Assembly (NCBI GenBank): GCA_003140215.1
Contig: PLJL01000004.1
Location: 1,271,762 to 1,335,761 of the forward strand
Source of the DNA: Vulcanimicrobiota bacterium
GTDB taxonomy: Bacteria; Vulcanimicrobiota; Vulcanimicrobiia; Vulcanimicrobiales; Vulcanimicrobiaceae
DNA: 64,000 bases
Reading direction: 5' to 3'
How positions within the stretch are numbered: position 1 is the first letter of the stretch; the number at the start of each line of letters is the position of its first letter. The translations under genes were made by a program, and so were the position numbers. The notes beneath the pieces are model-generated. The model worked only from the letters and a program-made list of their open reading frames with translations, made no database searches and was not told the DNA's origin. This document shows positions 19,460 through 28,816 of the stretch, piece by piece.

Positions 19460-20485
19460 ATGGGAGCGATGCGCGCGCGGATCGCAGCGGCGCTCATCGC
19501 GCTGGCTTCGGTCGCGGCTGCACCGGCAGCGCGGATCGGGGTCGAGATGCCGGCGGCGGGCGATGACGGCGCGCGTGGACTGGCCGCCGTCACGGCGATC
19601 CGGCTCGCTCTCGAGCCCGAGCGCGTCGTCGTTCGCGACAGCGCGAACGGCGGCTTCCAGAACCCGCATCGCGACGAAGGCAGCGACAACGACGTCGACC
19701 GCAGGCTCGCGCCGTCGATCGTCGCAGCCTTCGCGGGCGATCCGAGCATCGTCGCCGCGATCGGCGGGCTGCGCCGCAACGTCGGCGACGCAGACGCGGC
19801 TGCCGCGCAGGCGCACGGACTCCCGTTCATCGTGTTGTCGCGCTGGACGCGCAACGGGCGCAACGCCGGCGTCTTTTGCCTGTGCCTTTCGCCACCGCGG
19901 CTAGTCGGCCGCGCGCGCGACTTCGCGCGCTACCGGTTCGGTCCGCGTCTGCTGCTCGTGCTCGTGGGCGACGCCGGGATGTTGCCGGGCCTCTGGCCGC
20001 ACCGATTCGACGGGCTCTCGGTCGTGCGCGTCGAGGCGACGGCACGTAGCGCCGATGCGGCTCGCCGGCGCGCGCTCGGCATGGACGGCGTCATCGTGCT
20101 CGCCGACGAGCGTCCGCCCACACTGTGGAGCGGCACGGCGTTTCGTTCGCGTTTCGATGAAGCGTATCTGCGTCGCCTCGGCCACCGCGACTTTCGGGCA
20201 GTGCCGGAGGGGATGCCCCGCGGCCAGGTTGCCACGTTGGAGGAACTGCTGCCCGCAACCTCGCGTCTGCGGTTCAGCGTACGCTTTCACGCGATCGCGG
20301 GATTCGCACCCAACAATGAGGTCGCGGCCGCGCATGCCGCGGCCCAGATCCTGCGCGCCGCGGGATCGGACCGGGCCGCCGTGGTCCGCGCGCTCCAACA
20401 CCGGCGCTTCGAAACCGTGATCGGCAGCGTGAGCTTCGACGCCGACGGCTATCAGGCGACGGCCGTCCTGGCCGCGATGCCCTGA
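19460..20485 (+). CDS. Short type-1 periplasmic binding protein-like protein
   Basis: 341 aa, ATG 19460, with an alternative ATG at 19469. It has a signal peptide (RARIAAALIALASVAAAPA) and a mature part resembling the Leu/Ile/Val-binding fold: ARIGVEMPAAGDDG, IVAAFAGDPSIVAAIGGLRR, YRFGPRLLLVLVGD, and the C-terminal IGSVSFDADGYQATAVLAAMP. About 70 residues shorter than the LivJ-like protein that follows. It starts 9 bp after metH and precedes the liv operon by 89 bp, so it may be a second sensor or binding subunit. The ligand is unknown. Confidence 0.72.
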   Translation: MGAMRARIAAALIALASVAAAPAARIGVEMPAAGDDGARGLAAVTAIRLALEPERVVVRDSANGGFQNPHRDEGSDNDVDRRLAPSIVAAFAGDPSIVAAIGGLRRNVGDADAAAAQAHGLPFIVLSRWTRNGRNAGVFCLCLSPPRLVGRARDFARYRFGPRLLLVLVGDAGMLPGLWPHRFDGLSVVRVEATARSADAARRRALGMDGVIVLADERPPTLWSGTAFRSRFDEAYLRRLGHRDFRAVPEGMPRGQVATLEELLPATSRLRFSVRFHAIAGFAPNNEVAAAHAAAQILRAAGSDRAAVVRALQHRRFETVIGSVSFDADGYQATAVLAAMP

Positions 20486-20574
20486 CCGCCAAAGGGAAGC
20501 CGCCGCACCCGGCGTAGTCCCGCAACTCGTCGGCGAACGCTCATGTTGCGTCGCGTTTGTACGGGAGGAAGTCC

Positions 20575-21813
20575 ATGCTGTCATCACCGAGGCGCCCAGT
20601 TGCGCTTGGGGCCGCACTCGCGGCCGCGCTTGGAATCGTCCTGGGCTCGACGCTGGCCGTGCCGGGTCCCGCAGGCGCCGCGAGCGTGGTCAAGATCGGG
20701 GTCGATCTTCCCGTCTCGGGCGCCGATGCCACCAACGGCATCCCGACGCGCAACGGCGTGATGCTCGCGGTCGAGCAGGCCAACGCCAAGCCTCTGCCCG
20801 GCGGATTGAAGTTCGAGATGAGCGCCCTGGACGATGCCGTCCAGGGCGTTCACGATCCCGCCCAGGGCGCCCAGAACGTCAAGACCTTCATCGCCGACTC
20901 GGCGGTGCTGGGGATGGTCGGGCCCTTCAACTCCAACGTCGCCAAAGCCGAAATCCCGCTGACCAATGATGCAGGGCTGGTGCAGATCAGCCCCTCCAAC
21001 ACGAACACCGGCTTGACCAAGGGCGATGACGCCAAGAAACTGCGCACCTCGCATCCCGATGTGAACACGTACTTTCGCGTCTGCACGACCGACGATCGCC
21101 AAGGCGCGGCCGCGGCGACGTTTGCTCGCAAGCTGGGGCTCAAGAAGGCCTTCATCATCGACGACAACGAGACGTACGGCAAGGGCCTGGCCGACGTGTT
21201 CGAGGCGTCGTTCGCCAAGCAGGGAGGCGCCGTCCTCGGCCACGAGCACATCACCAAGGGACAACAAGATTTCAAAGCGCTGCTCACCAAGGTGCACAGC
21301 GCGTCGCCCGACATGATCTTCTTCGGCGGCACCACCGCCAGCGGCGGTGGGCTGGTGCGCAAGCAGATGGCCGACGTCGGAATGCGCGACATCAAGTACG
21401 TCGGCGGTGACGGCATCAGCGACGAGGAGTATCTCAAAGAGACCGCCGACATGGCCAACAACTCGTACTACACTGTGGCCGCGCCGGAAACGTCGAAGCT
21501 CGCCAGCGCGAAGGCCTTCGTCTCGGCCTACCACAAGCGCTTCGGCTCGAATCCCGGTCCCTACAGCGCCAATGCCTACTCGGCGTCGCAGATCATCATC
21601 GCCGCGGTGCTCAAGGGGGTCAAGGACAACGCCGGCAAGCTGCCGACGCGACTCGAAGTCCGCCAGAACGTCGCGGCCACGCAGAACTTCGACTCCCCGA
21701 TCGGCAAGATCGGCTTCGACCGCAACGGCGACACGACCGCACCGATCCTGAGTTTCTACGCGATCCGCAATGGGAAGGCGCAGTTCATCAACCAGCTCAA
21801 CGTGAAAGACTGA
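20575..21813 (+). CDS. livJ: Branched-chain amino acid ABC transporter, substrate-binding protein
   Basis: 412 aa from ATG 20575, preceded by GGGAGGA (20563-20569). Signal peptide to about residue 36 (GPAGAAS). Periplasmic binding protein type 1 fold: VVKIGVDLPVSGADATNG, VLGMVGPFNSNVAKAEIP, KKAFIIDDNETYGKG and QIIIAAVLKGVKDN. It captures branched-chain or related amino acids and delivers them to LivHM. First gene of the liv operon, which continues with livH after 7 bp. Confidence 0.92.
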   Translation: MLSSPRRPVALGAALAAALGIVLGSTLAVPGPAGAASVVKIGVDLPVSGADATNGIPTRNGVMLAVEQANAKPLPGGLKFEMSALDDAVQGVHDPAQGAQNVKTFIADSAVLGMVGPFNSNVAKAEIPLTNDAGLVQISPSNTNTGLTKGDDAKKLRTSHPDVNTYFRVCTTDDRQGAAAATFARKLGLKKAFIIDDNETYGKGLADVFEASFAKQGGAVLGHEHITKGQQDFKALLTKVHSASPDMIFFGGTTASGGGLVRKQMADVGMRDIKYVGGDGISDEEYLKETADMANNSYYTVAAPETSKLASAKAFVSAYHKRFGSNPGPYSANAYSASQIIIAAVLKGVKDNAGKLPTRLEVRQNVAATQNFDSPIGKIGFDRNGDTTAPILSFYAIRNGKAQFINQLNVKD

Positions 21814-21820
21814 CCGCCGC

Positions 21821-22732
21821 TTGGACGTCTTCCTACAGCAACTGATCAACGGGCTGTCGTTGGGCGGGATCTACGCCCTCATCGCGCTCGGTTACACGAT
21901 GGTCTACGGCATCATCGAGCTGATCAACTTCGCGCATGGCGACGTCTATACGCTGGGAACGTTCTTCTCGCTGGCGATCCTCACGTTGCTTGGCGTCACG
22001 GGCATCGTTACCGGACCCGCCCTCATCGTCGTGGTCGCGGTGACGATCCTGGGCGCCATGATCTTGTGCGGACTGACCGGTGTGATCGTGGAGCGCCTGG
22101 CGTACCGGCGGCTGCGCAACGCCCCCAAGCTGGCCCCGCTCATCACGGCGATCGGGATGTCGTTCATCCTCGAGAACCTGATGCTCTACTGGCATGGTCC
22201 GTCGCCGATCCCATTTCCGGCCGTCATCCCCAATCCCGCAGTCGGTCTGGGGAGCGTGACGATCCAGGCCAAGCAGATCATGGTGATCGTTTTGGCCGTG
22301 GTCCTGATGGTCGTGCTGCAGGTTTTCGTCTACAACACGAAGCTCGGCAAGGCGATGCGCGCGACGGCTCAGGACAAAGACGCCGCGCAGCTGATGGGGA
22401 TCAACATCAACACGACCATCGCGCTGACGTTTCTGATCGGCTCGGCGCTGGCCGGTGCGGCGGGCTTCGTCTCGGGCGTCTACTACGGCTCGACCTGGTT
22501 CCTCAACGGTTTCGCGGCCGGCTTGAAAGCGTTCACTGCCGCGGTCCTCGGTGGGATCGGCAACCTCGCAGGCGCGATGCTCGGTGGGTTCTTGATCGGG
22601 CTGACCGAGGCGATGACGACGCAGTTCATCAGCGATCAATGGTCCAACGTCGTGGTGTTCTCGGTCCTCGTGCTCGTGCTGATCTTCCGGCCGACGGGAC
22701 TGCTCGGCGAGTCGCTGCCCAACAAGGTCTGA
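21821..22732 (+). CDS. livH: Branched-chain amino acid ABC permease LivH
   Basis: 303 aa, TTG start at 21821. Integral membrane permease with about 8 helices. The family opening LINGLSLGGIYALIALGYTMVYGIIELINFAHGD is intact, and the cytoplasmic coupling region KLGKAMRATAQDKDAAQLMGIN contacts the ATPases. It pairs with LivM to form the channel. The livM start lies 1 bp after its stop. Confidence 0.95.
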   Translation: MDVFLQQLINGLSLGGIYALIALGYTMVYGIIELINFAHGDVYTLGTFFSLAILTLLGVTGIVTGPALIVVVAVTILGAMILCGLTGVIVERLAYRRLRNAPKLAPLITAIGMSFILENLMLYWHGPSPIPFPAVIPNPAVGLGSVTIQAKQIMVIVLAVVLMVVLQVFVYNTKLGKAMRATAQDKDAAQLMGININTTIALTFLIGSALAGAAGFVSGVYYGSTWFLNGFAAGLKAFTAAVLGGIGNLAGAMLGGFLIGLTEAMTTQFISDQWSNVVVFSVLVLVLIFRPTGLLGESLPNKV

Positions 22733-22733
22733 C

Positions 22734-23855
22734 GTGGCGGTCGCAACGAGGTTCGGTTCGAGTCTGCCCGCCCCGCTGCGAACACCCGGGGCTCGCACGG
22801 CGCTGGTCTTCGCGGTGGCGCTCGCGTTGCCGTTCGTCGGACACAATGGCGGGTTCACGAACTTTCTCGCCGACGCCGGGGCGTTCGTGCTGCTCGCGCT
22901 GGGCCTCAACATCGTCGTCGGCTTCGCCGGGCTGCTCGACCTCGGCTACGCCGCGTTCTTCGCAATCGGTTCGTACGCGTTCGCGCTGCTGGCCTCGCCG
23001 CAAGTAAACGTGCATTGGGCGATTTGGCCCCAAGGCGGCATCCACGTTCCGTTTTGGGTGCTGCTGTTCGTGGCGTCGGGGATCGCAGCGGTGTTCGGGA
23101 TACTGCTCGGCGCGCCGACGTTGCGGCTGCGCGGCGACTACTTGGCGATCGTGACGCTCGGCTTCGGCGAGATCGTGCCGCAAACGTTCTTGAACCTCTC
23201 GCAGTGGACCGGCGGCCCCAACGGGATCGGTTCGCTCGACCAACCCACGATCGGCTCGTACAAGTTCGGTTTCGATCCGCTGCCGTACTACTTCATGGTC
23301 CTCGGGCTGGTCGCACTGACGGTGTGGCTGGCGAACAACCTGCGCGCGAGCCGGCTGGGCCGCGCGTGGATGGCGATCCGCGAGGACGAACTGGCCGCCG
23401 CGCACATGGGGATCAACACGACGACCACCAAGCTCGCGGCCTTCGCGATCGGTGCGTCGTTTAGCGGCCTGGCCGGCTGCGCGCTCGCTTCGAAGCTGCA
23501 GTTGGTATCGACCGAGCAGTTTCAGTTTCAGGTCAGCGTCTTCATCCTCGCGATGCTCGTGCTGGGCGGGATGGGCAACATCCCGGGCGTCATCGTCGGC
23601 AGCCTGGTGCTGTCCGCGCTCGAGCGCTTCATCTTGCCGCAAGCGACGAACTTTTTGCACGGGCTGGGCTTCGCGAGCATCGACCTGTCCAATTCGCGGT
23701 TCTTGATCTACGGCGTCATTCTGGTGATGATGATGCTGTTTCGCCCCGAGGGGCTGATCCCGAGCGGGCAACGCAAGGCGGAGCTGCACGCCGCCGAGGA
23801 TGACACGACCGTCGCCGGTCACGAGCAGGAACTCTACACGGAGGCGATCCGGTAG
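22734..23855 (+). CDS. livM: Branched-chain amino acid ABC permease LivM
   Basis: 373 aa, GTG start at 22734. Second permease subunit. LGLNIVVGFAGLLDLGYAAFFAIGSYAFALL and LRGDYLAIVTLGFGEI are family hallmarks, and the coupling helix region is LGRAWMAIREDELAAAHMGIN. Hydrophilic C-terminal tail of about 30 residues. Its stop overlaps the GTG of livG by one base, so translation is likely coupled. Confidence 0.95.
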   Translation: MAVATRFGSSLPAPLRTPGARTALVFAVALALPFVGHNGGFTNFLADAGAFVLLALGLNIVVGFAGLLDLGYAAFFAIGSYAFALLASPQVNVHWAIWPQGGIHVPFWVLLFVASGIAAVFGILLGAPTLRLRGDYLAIVTLGFGEIVPQTFLNLSQWTGGPNGIGSLDQPTIGSYKFGFDPLPYYFMVLGLVALTVWLANNLRASRLGRAWMAIREDELAAAHMGINTTTTKLAAFAIGASFSGLAGCALASKLQLVSTEQFQFQVSVFILAMLVLGGMGNIPGVIVGSLVLSALERFILPQATNFLHGLGFASIDLSNSRFLIYGVILVMMMLFRPEGLIPSGQRKAELHAAEDDTTVAGHEQELYTEAIR

Positions 23856-24619
23856 TGTCGATTCTGGCGATGGAAGGCGTCACCCAGCGTTTCGGCGGGC
23901 TCGTGGCGGTGAACGACCTGAGCTTTGCGATTGAAGCCGGATCGATCGTCGCGATGATCGGCCCCAACGGTGCGGGGAAGTCGACCGCTTTCAACCTCGT
24001 CACGGGGATCTACAAGCCGACCGCAGGCCGAATCGTCTTCGACGGAACCGATATCACGGGCCGCAACAGCAGCAGGATCGCGCCGCTCGGCATCGCGCGA
24101 ACGTTTCAGAACATTCGGCTGTTCGCGTTCATGTCGGCGATCGACAACGTCATGACCGGCGAGCACGCGCGCTTGCGGGCGAACCTCGTGGACTCGCTCC
24201 TGCACACCCCTCGGCAGCGCAAAGAGGAGCGAGTCGCGCGGGAGCGCGGGATGGAGCTATTGCGCTTCGTCGGGCTCGAACGCTATGCGGAGAGCTACGC
24301 CCGCAATCTGCCTTACGGGTTCCAACGGCGGCTCGAGATCGCGCGCGCGCTCGGGACGAATCCGAAGCTGCTGCTCCTCGACGAGCCCGCTGCCGGGATG
24401 AATCCAACCGAGAAGCGCGACCTCATCACGCTGATCCGTGCGATACGCGAGCGCGGCGTCACCGTATTCCTCATCGAGCACGACATGGGGCTCGTGATGG
24501 AGATCTCCGAGCGCATCACCGTGCTCGACCACGGCGAGAAGATCGCCGAGGGCCTGCCGGCGGACGTGCGCAACGACCCCAAGGTGATCGAAGCGTATCT
24601 CGGGGCGCCGGCCGCATGA
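23855..24619 (+). CDS. livG: Branched-chain amino acid ABC ATP-binding protein LivG
   Basis: 254 aa, GTG start overlapping the livM stop. Walker A GPNGAGKST, a signature region altered to LPYGFQRRLEIARAL (the usual LSGGQ is YGFQR, as is common in LivG), Walker B LLLLDEPAAGMNP, and the H-loop in FLIEHDM. It forms the ATPase heterodimer with LivF. Length typical. Confidence 0.95.
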   Translation: MSILAMEGVTQRFGGLVAVNDLSFAIEAGSIVAMIGPNGAGKSTAFNLVTGIYKPTAGRIVFDGTDITGRNSSRIAPLGIARTFQNIRLFAFMSAIDNVMTGEHARLRANLVDSLLHTPRQRKEERVARERGMELLRFVGLERYAESYARNLPYGFQRRLEIARALGTNPKLLLLDEPAAGMNPTEKRDLITLIRAIRERGVTVFLIEHDMGLVMEISERITVLDHGEKIAEGLPADVRNDPKVIEAYLGAPAA

Positions 24620-24641
24620 GCGGCACGCGAAGCGAGGCGTG

Positions 24642-25358
24642 ATGGCGCTGCTTGAAGTCGAGAATCTGGTAGCACGGTACGGGCGCATCACCGCGCTCGA
24701 CGGCATCGCGCTCACCGTGGAGCAAGGCGAGATCGTAACGCTGATCGGTGCCAACGGCGCGGGTAAGACCACGACGTTGCGGACGATCAGCGGGCTGGTC
24801 CGCCCCGCAGCGGGAACGATCCGCTTCGACGGACGCGACATCTCGAAGCTGGCGCCTAACGACATCGTGCGGGCCGGGATCAGCCACTCGCCCGAGGGCC
24901 GTCACGTCTTCCCGCGCATGACGGTGCGCGAAAACCTCGAGTTGGGGGCGTACACGCGCACGGCGAAGTCCGAGATCGCCGAGGACACGGAACAAGTGCT
25001 GGGGATCTTTCCGCGCTTGCGCGAGCGCTACGAGCAAAAGGCCGGGACGATGTCGGGCGGGGAGCAACAGATGCTGGCGATCGCGCGCGCGATGATGTCG
25101 CGGCCGCGGCTGCTGCTGCTCGACGAGCCATCGTTAGGGCTCTCGCCGATCCTGGTGCAGACGATCTTCGGGGTGATTCGCGACATCAACGCGCGCGGCA
25201 CGACCGTGCTGCTGATCGAGCAGAACGCGCGTCAAGCGCTCGCGGTCGCGGCGCGCGGGTACGTTCTCGAGGTCGGGCGAATCGCCCACTCCGGTGCCGC
25301 CGCCGAACTCTCGGCCAGTGAAGCAGTCCGCGCGGCGTATCTTGGAGGAGCAGCATGA
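24642..25358 (+). CDS. livF: Branched-chain amino acid ABC ATP-binding protein LivF
   Basis: 238 aa from ATG 24642; an in-frame GTG at 24639 is adjacent. Walker A GANGAGKTTT, signature MSGGEQQMLAIARAM, Walker B LLLLDEPSLGLSP and the H-loop replacement LLIEQNARQ are intact. Last transporter gene of the operon. The next gene starts within its stop (ATGA). Confidence 0.95.
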   Translation: MALLEVENLVARYGRITALDGIALTVEQGEIVTLIGANGAGKTTTLRTISGLVRPAAGTIRFDGRDISKLAPNDIVRAGISHSPEGRHVFPRMTVRENLELGAYTRTAKSEIAEDTEQVLGIFPRLRERYEQKAGTMSGGEQQMLAIARAMMSRPRLLLLDEPSLGLSPILVQTIFGVIRDINARGTTVLLIEQNARQALAVAARGYVLEVGRIAHSGAAAELSASEAVRAAYLGGAA

Positions 25359-25888
25359 ACGGCAGCGCCGGCGGCATGAGCCCGGCTTTGATCAGCCTGG
25401 CGGTCGGACTGGTCGTCATCGTGCGGTTCTTGTTTCGCGAGCTGCGCGAACGCACGGTGAAGGTCCGGACGCTGTGGATTCGCCCGGGGATCATCGCGCT
25501 GCTCACGGTCGGATTTGCGGTGGCGGCGTTCGCGCGCCCAAGCGTGAATCCAGGGCTGTTCGTTCTGATGCTGCTCGCCGGCGCGGCCGTGGGGGTCCTC
25601 ACCGGGGTGCTGGTCCTGGGCTCGACGACGTTCGCGCCGGCCGGCATCGCGGGGGCGGTGCGGGTGCGCGGCAGCGTCGTCACCGTGATCGTCTGGATCG
25701 CGGCGCTCTCGTTGCGCTTGGCGGCGCGGTTCGTGGTGGGCGGAGCCGGCGCCGATCTGACGACGCAGTACGAGCTCAACGCGGGGTTGCTGGCGCTTCT
25801 CGCCGGGGCGTTCATTGTCGTGGCGCTGGGATTCCATCGCGCCATCGACCGGCTCGCGCCGGATGCTACGGTGGCGCGAACGCTCTAG
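25355..25888 (+). CDS. Small integral membrane protein, DUF1453/CcdC-like
   Basis: 177 aa, ATG overlapping the livF stop. About five hydrophobic helices: ALISLAVGLVVIVRFLF, GIIALLTVGFAVAAFA, LFVLMLLAGAAVGVLTG, VVTVIVWIAALSLRL and LLALLAGAFIVVALGF. The pattern resembles CcdC/DUF1453 membrane proteins, whose role is uncertain. Translational coupling to livF places it in the operon, but a transport role is only inferred. Ends convergently against 25885-26091. Confidence 0.7.
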   Translation: MNGSAGGMSPALISLAVGLVVIVRFLFRELRERTVKVRTLWIRPGIIALLTVGFAVAAFARPSVNPGLFVLMLLAGAAVGVLTGVLVLGSTTFAPAGIAGAVRVRGSVVTVIVWIAALSLRLAARFVVGGAGADLTTQYELNAGLLALLAGAFIVVALGFHRAIDRLAPDATVARTL

Positions 25889-26091
25889 GCGTAGCCGAGC
25901 GCGTCGCCGGACAAGGCGATGTAGAGGTCGAGCAACTCGTCGAAGACCTGCCGGACGCGCGGGTCCGGGCTACGCCGGGCCATCACGCCGGCGGCACGCA
26001 CCAGCTCGTCGATCCGCGGCAGCTTCTCGACGACGGGCTCGGGCGACGCGACGATCGCGTCCCGTTCCTCGGTGATTCCGACCAGTGTCAT
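25885..26091 (-). CDS. Small acidic protein, paralogue of 26187-26378
   Basis: 68 aa from ATG 26091 (MTLVGITEERDAIV). Its C-terminal VFDELLDLYIALSGDAL aligns with VYDEVLDLYVRLSADAI of the next small gene, and both begin with a short acidic helix. No membrane segment is seen; it is probably a helical partner or regulator. Function unknown. Its 4-bp overlap with the convergent membrane-protein gene and the paralogy support it as real. Confidence 0.6.
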   Translation of the reverse strand: MTLVGITEERDAIVASPEPVVEKLPRIDELVRAAGVMARRSPDPRVRQVFDELLDLYIALSGDALGYA

Positions 26092-26186
26092 GGCTGGATG
26101 CTCCTGCTCTTGCGGCACACCGCCGTACCGCTTGTATCGGCAGCCCGCCCGAGAAGTTTATCGCCCGGTCCGGCGGCCAGCCCGGT

Positions 26187-26378
26187 CTACGTGCTCAGAA
26201 TCGCGTCCGCGCTGAGCCGGACGTACAGATCGAGGACCTCGTCGTAGACGTCGCGGGCGCTCACGGCGACCGATGCGGCCCGGCGTAACAGGGCGTCGGC
26301 GCGTTCCAGGCGCTCCGCCGTGGGCCGGCTGGAGGCGGCAATCGCGTCGAGTTCGTCCGTGATCTGATCGAGGCTCAT
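26187..26378 (-). CDS. Small acidic protein, paralogue of 25885-26091
   Basis: 63 aa from ATG 26378 (MSLDQITDELDAIAASS). Shares the layout and the DEVLDLYVRLSADAI tail with the gene at 25885-26091, so the two look like a tandem duplication. Function unknown. An in-frame ATG at 26399 would add seven residues. Confidence 0.6.
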   Translation of the reverse strand: MSLDQITDELDAIAASSRPTAERLERADALLRRAASVAVSARDVYDEVLDLYVRLSADAILST

Positions 26379-26459
26379 GGGCGGCCCTCCGTGGTCCACT
26401 ACTGCCGTATCGGCGCGCAGCCCACGGGATATTACCGCGCGGCCGCGGAGTGCCGCTCG

Positions 26460-26999
26460 TCAGGCCGGGGTCGTACCGTCGAAGAAGGGGCGCAGCTCGC
26501 CGACGAACGTGTCGGTGTTGTGGATGCTGCGCAGCACCACGATGATGGCGTCACGGGGGAAGCCCGACTCCAACGTGACGGTGTAGCCGCAGAAGACGTC
26601 GCCGGTGTCGTCCGCGCCCCAGAACAAGAAGTTCTGGTCGCTCAGATACAACAGCCTGCGCATCAGCCCCGACTGATCTCGTGCCTTGCCGAGGTTGATG
26701 TAACCGCCGCGGTAGTGAGGATAGACGCGAAAGCCGATGGTGTTGCTCTTCGTGACGCTTACGATGACTTCGAGCGAGGCGGCGTTCTTCAAGCCGCTGG
26801 TAGCCGAGCCGAAGAAGTTGTACGGGTTCTTCGTGCTTTGCTGGAACGTGATGTTCACGTCGGACCGAGCACCCGCCGAATTGAGGACTTGGCGGACCTG
26901 TTCGCGTGTAGCGTCGCGCTCCGCGTCCTGCGCCTTCGCGGACGACGCGCAGGTGAGCACGGCAAACACGATCACAGCACAGAATCGTAGCAAGCGCAT
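26460..26999 (-). CDS. Secreted hypothetical protein
   Basis: 179 aa from ATG 26999 (MRLLRFCAVIVFAVLTCASSAKA...), with a clear signal peptide cut near AKA-QD. The mature region has an amphipathic helix (REQVRQVLNSAG) and alternating strands (LEVIVSVTKSNTIGFRVYP, FLFWGADDTGDVFCGY). The arrangement faintly recalls YbjN/chaperone-like sensory domains, but I cannot name a family. It adjoins the 3' side of the Ro60 gene. Confidence 0.65.
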   Translation of the reverse strand: MRLLRFCAVIVFAVLTCASSAKAQDAERDATREQVRQVLNSAGARSDVNITFQQSTKNPYNFFGSATSGLKNAASLEVIVSVTKSNTIGFRVYPHYRGGYINLGKARDQSGLMRRLLYLSDQNFLFWGADDTGDVFCGYTVTLESGFPRDAIIVVLRSIHNTDTFVGELRPFFDGTTPA

Positions 27000-27135
27000 G
27001 GCTGAGTAATATTTAGTCCGACTGCCCGGGTCCTTCAAGCGAGGCGAACCCGGGCCCGAACACGCTCGTGCGGGGGCCGGGGCACCCCGACGTCGACCGG
27101 ACGGGCCCGCGTACGGGCCCGCCCGGTTCGTTCGT

Positions 27136-28743
27136 TCACGCCTTCCGCGCGAAGTCCGCGATCAGCGCGGGCGTCGCGGCGTCGAAGCCCACGACGTCGA
27201 GCATGCCGCCGTCGTTGGGGTCCGCGATGGTGAACCCGTTCGACGTCATGCCGACCACGACGAGCTTCGCCGGAATGCCCATCCGCTCGCGGTAGCGCCG
27301 CAGCGCCTCGTCCGGGTGGATGGTGCCGGCCCACGTCTCCGAGTCCGTCATGATGAGGAACAGGTCGACCGTGAGCCGCCGCTCGAGCGCGTAGAGCATC
27401 GGGAGCGCGCAGTCCGTTCCCATGAACGGCAGCGCGGCCGTGCGCTGCACGACCGAGTCGACGCTTTCGGCCTTGCCGATCTCGAACGGCACGAAGTCGT
27501 CCGCGAACGCCATGACCCGCACCGCCTCCTCGGTGCGCACGTGCGTGAGCGCCATCGCCGCCGCGCCGACGCGGGGCGTGATCCCCGGGATACCGGCGAT
27601 CGTGCCGCTCGACATCGAGCCCGACACGTCGAGCCCGATCAGCGTGCGCGCACCGGTCGGCTCGACGTTCTCGAACGCCAGCGCGAACGCCGCGTCGAGC
27701 GCGTCGACGACCGCCGGCACCGGCGTCCACGTCGCCGAGCCGCGCACGCCGCGTCCCGACTTGTAGGTCGTGAGCGCCGCGAGCAGCGCGATCGGGTGGA
27801 TACGTGCCTTGCGCAGCGCCGTCCGATCCGTGATCCGCGCGATCACCGGTGCGGTCGCCTCGCCCTTGGGCGTGAGCAGACCGACCCGCGTGAGCGTCGC
27901 GAGGTTACGGATCAGGGCCGTCAGCGGCAGTCCCGGGAGCAGCGCCTCCCAAACACGCGGCTCCTTGAGCCACGCGCTCGGCAGCGCTTCACGCGGGAGC
28001 CCGGTCGCGCGCACCAGCTCCGCGCACGTTGCGGCGTCGGCGCCCTCGGACACCTTGGCCGTTGCGTGCGCGCGCAGGAGCGACAGCGCCTGGAACTCCT
28101 CCGTGGGGACGTCGCCCTTCACGATCCACGCATAGAGCGCGGCGCGCTCGGCGTCCGCGGCGAGCGGGTGCGCCAGACGGAAGACGTCACGGTGCGTGAA
28201 GCCCTCGCGGTTCTGGTACTTGAGCGCCTGGTACGCGAGATCGCGGACCGGCTTCGCCTCGTACCAGCCGCGCAGACCGCGGCGCAGGCCGCGGCCCCAG
28301 CCGCGGAACTGCTCGATGAACGAGCAGAACGTGAGCAGGTGCGAGCCCGTGCGGCAGACGCGCCGCAAGCCCTCGCCCAGTGCGAAGCTGCGCGTCGCCT
28401 CGTCGCCGAAGCCCGCGCACGCCGCGAGCGCGAAGATCGCCGGCTGCACCTTCGGCGCGCGACCGCTCTCGGAGAGCTCGATCACGCGCGCGACGACCCG
28501 ACGGCCGTCCTCGCGAATGGCGTCGACGAGGTTCACCGCGTTCTGCTTGGTGAGCCGGTCCTCGGTCGCGTAGTACGTACCCGATTCGGCACCGAGAATC
28601 AGAAAGCGGTCGACGCGCGCCCAACGGTCGAGCGGGTAGACGTAGCCGCCGTTGTCGGCGCGCACCTGGGCGCGACCCGGCTGCGGCTGCGTCTGCAGCG
28701 TGCCCGCGGCGCGGCCACGGAAGATCCGTGCGAGCATGTTCAT
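27136..28743 (-). CDS. rsr: Ro60/Rsr-type TROVE and vWA domain RNA-binding protein
   Basis: 535 aa from ATG 28743, with GGGAGG upstream. Ro60 proteins are ring-shaped HEAT-repeat RNA chaperones that bind Y RNAs and the ends of misfolded RNAs; bacterial Rsr works with nucleases such as PNPase. Residues ~30-350 form the TROVE domain (NGGYVYPLDRWARVDRFLILGAESGTYY, ALAYQALKYQ). The vWA domain has an intact MIDAS: DVSGSMS at 372-378, MGTD and IMTDSETW. It lies downstream of rtcB on the same strand, separated by three Y-RNA-like elements. The ORF opens further upstream only through the Y-like element. Confidence 0.93.
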   Translation of the reverse strand: MNMLARIFRGRAAGTLQTQPQPGRAQVRADNGGYVYPLDRWARVDRFLILGAESGTYYATEDRLTKQNAVNLVDAIREDGRRVVARVIELSESGRAPKVQPAIFALAACAGFGDEATRSFALGEGLRRVCRTGSHLLTFCSFIEQFRGWGRGLRRGLRGWYEAKPVRDLAYQALKYQNREGFTHRDVFRLAHPLAADAERAALYAWIVKGDVPTEEFQALSLLRAHATAKVSEGADAATCAELVRATGLPREALPSAWLKEPRVWEALLPGLPLTALIRNLATLTRVGLLTPKGEATAPVIARITDRTALRKARIHPIALLAALTTYKSGRGVRGSATWTPVPAVVDALDAAFALAFENVEPTGARTLIGLDVSGSMSSGTIAGIPGITPRVGAAAMALTHVRTEEAVRVMAFADDFVPFEIGKAESVDSVVQRTAALPFMGTDCALPMLYALERRLTVDLFLIMTDSETWAGTIHPDEALRRYRERMGIPAKLVVVGMTSNGFTIADPNDGGMLDVVGFDAATPALIADFARKA

Positions 28744-28816
28744 GATGGTGTTCCCTCCCTTCGTGCGTGAAATCGAGGTGATGATGAATGCGAGCCGGAG
28801 CCTGCGGGCGAGTGAT

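Noticed and set aside
15908..19816. 1302-codon open frame antisense to metH
   Set aside because: It mirrors metH codons, is rich in His/Arg/Asp/Val as antisense of GC-rich genes usually is, and has no recognisable domain. Similar long antisense frames opposite other genes were rejected for the same reason.
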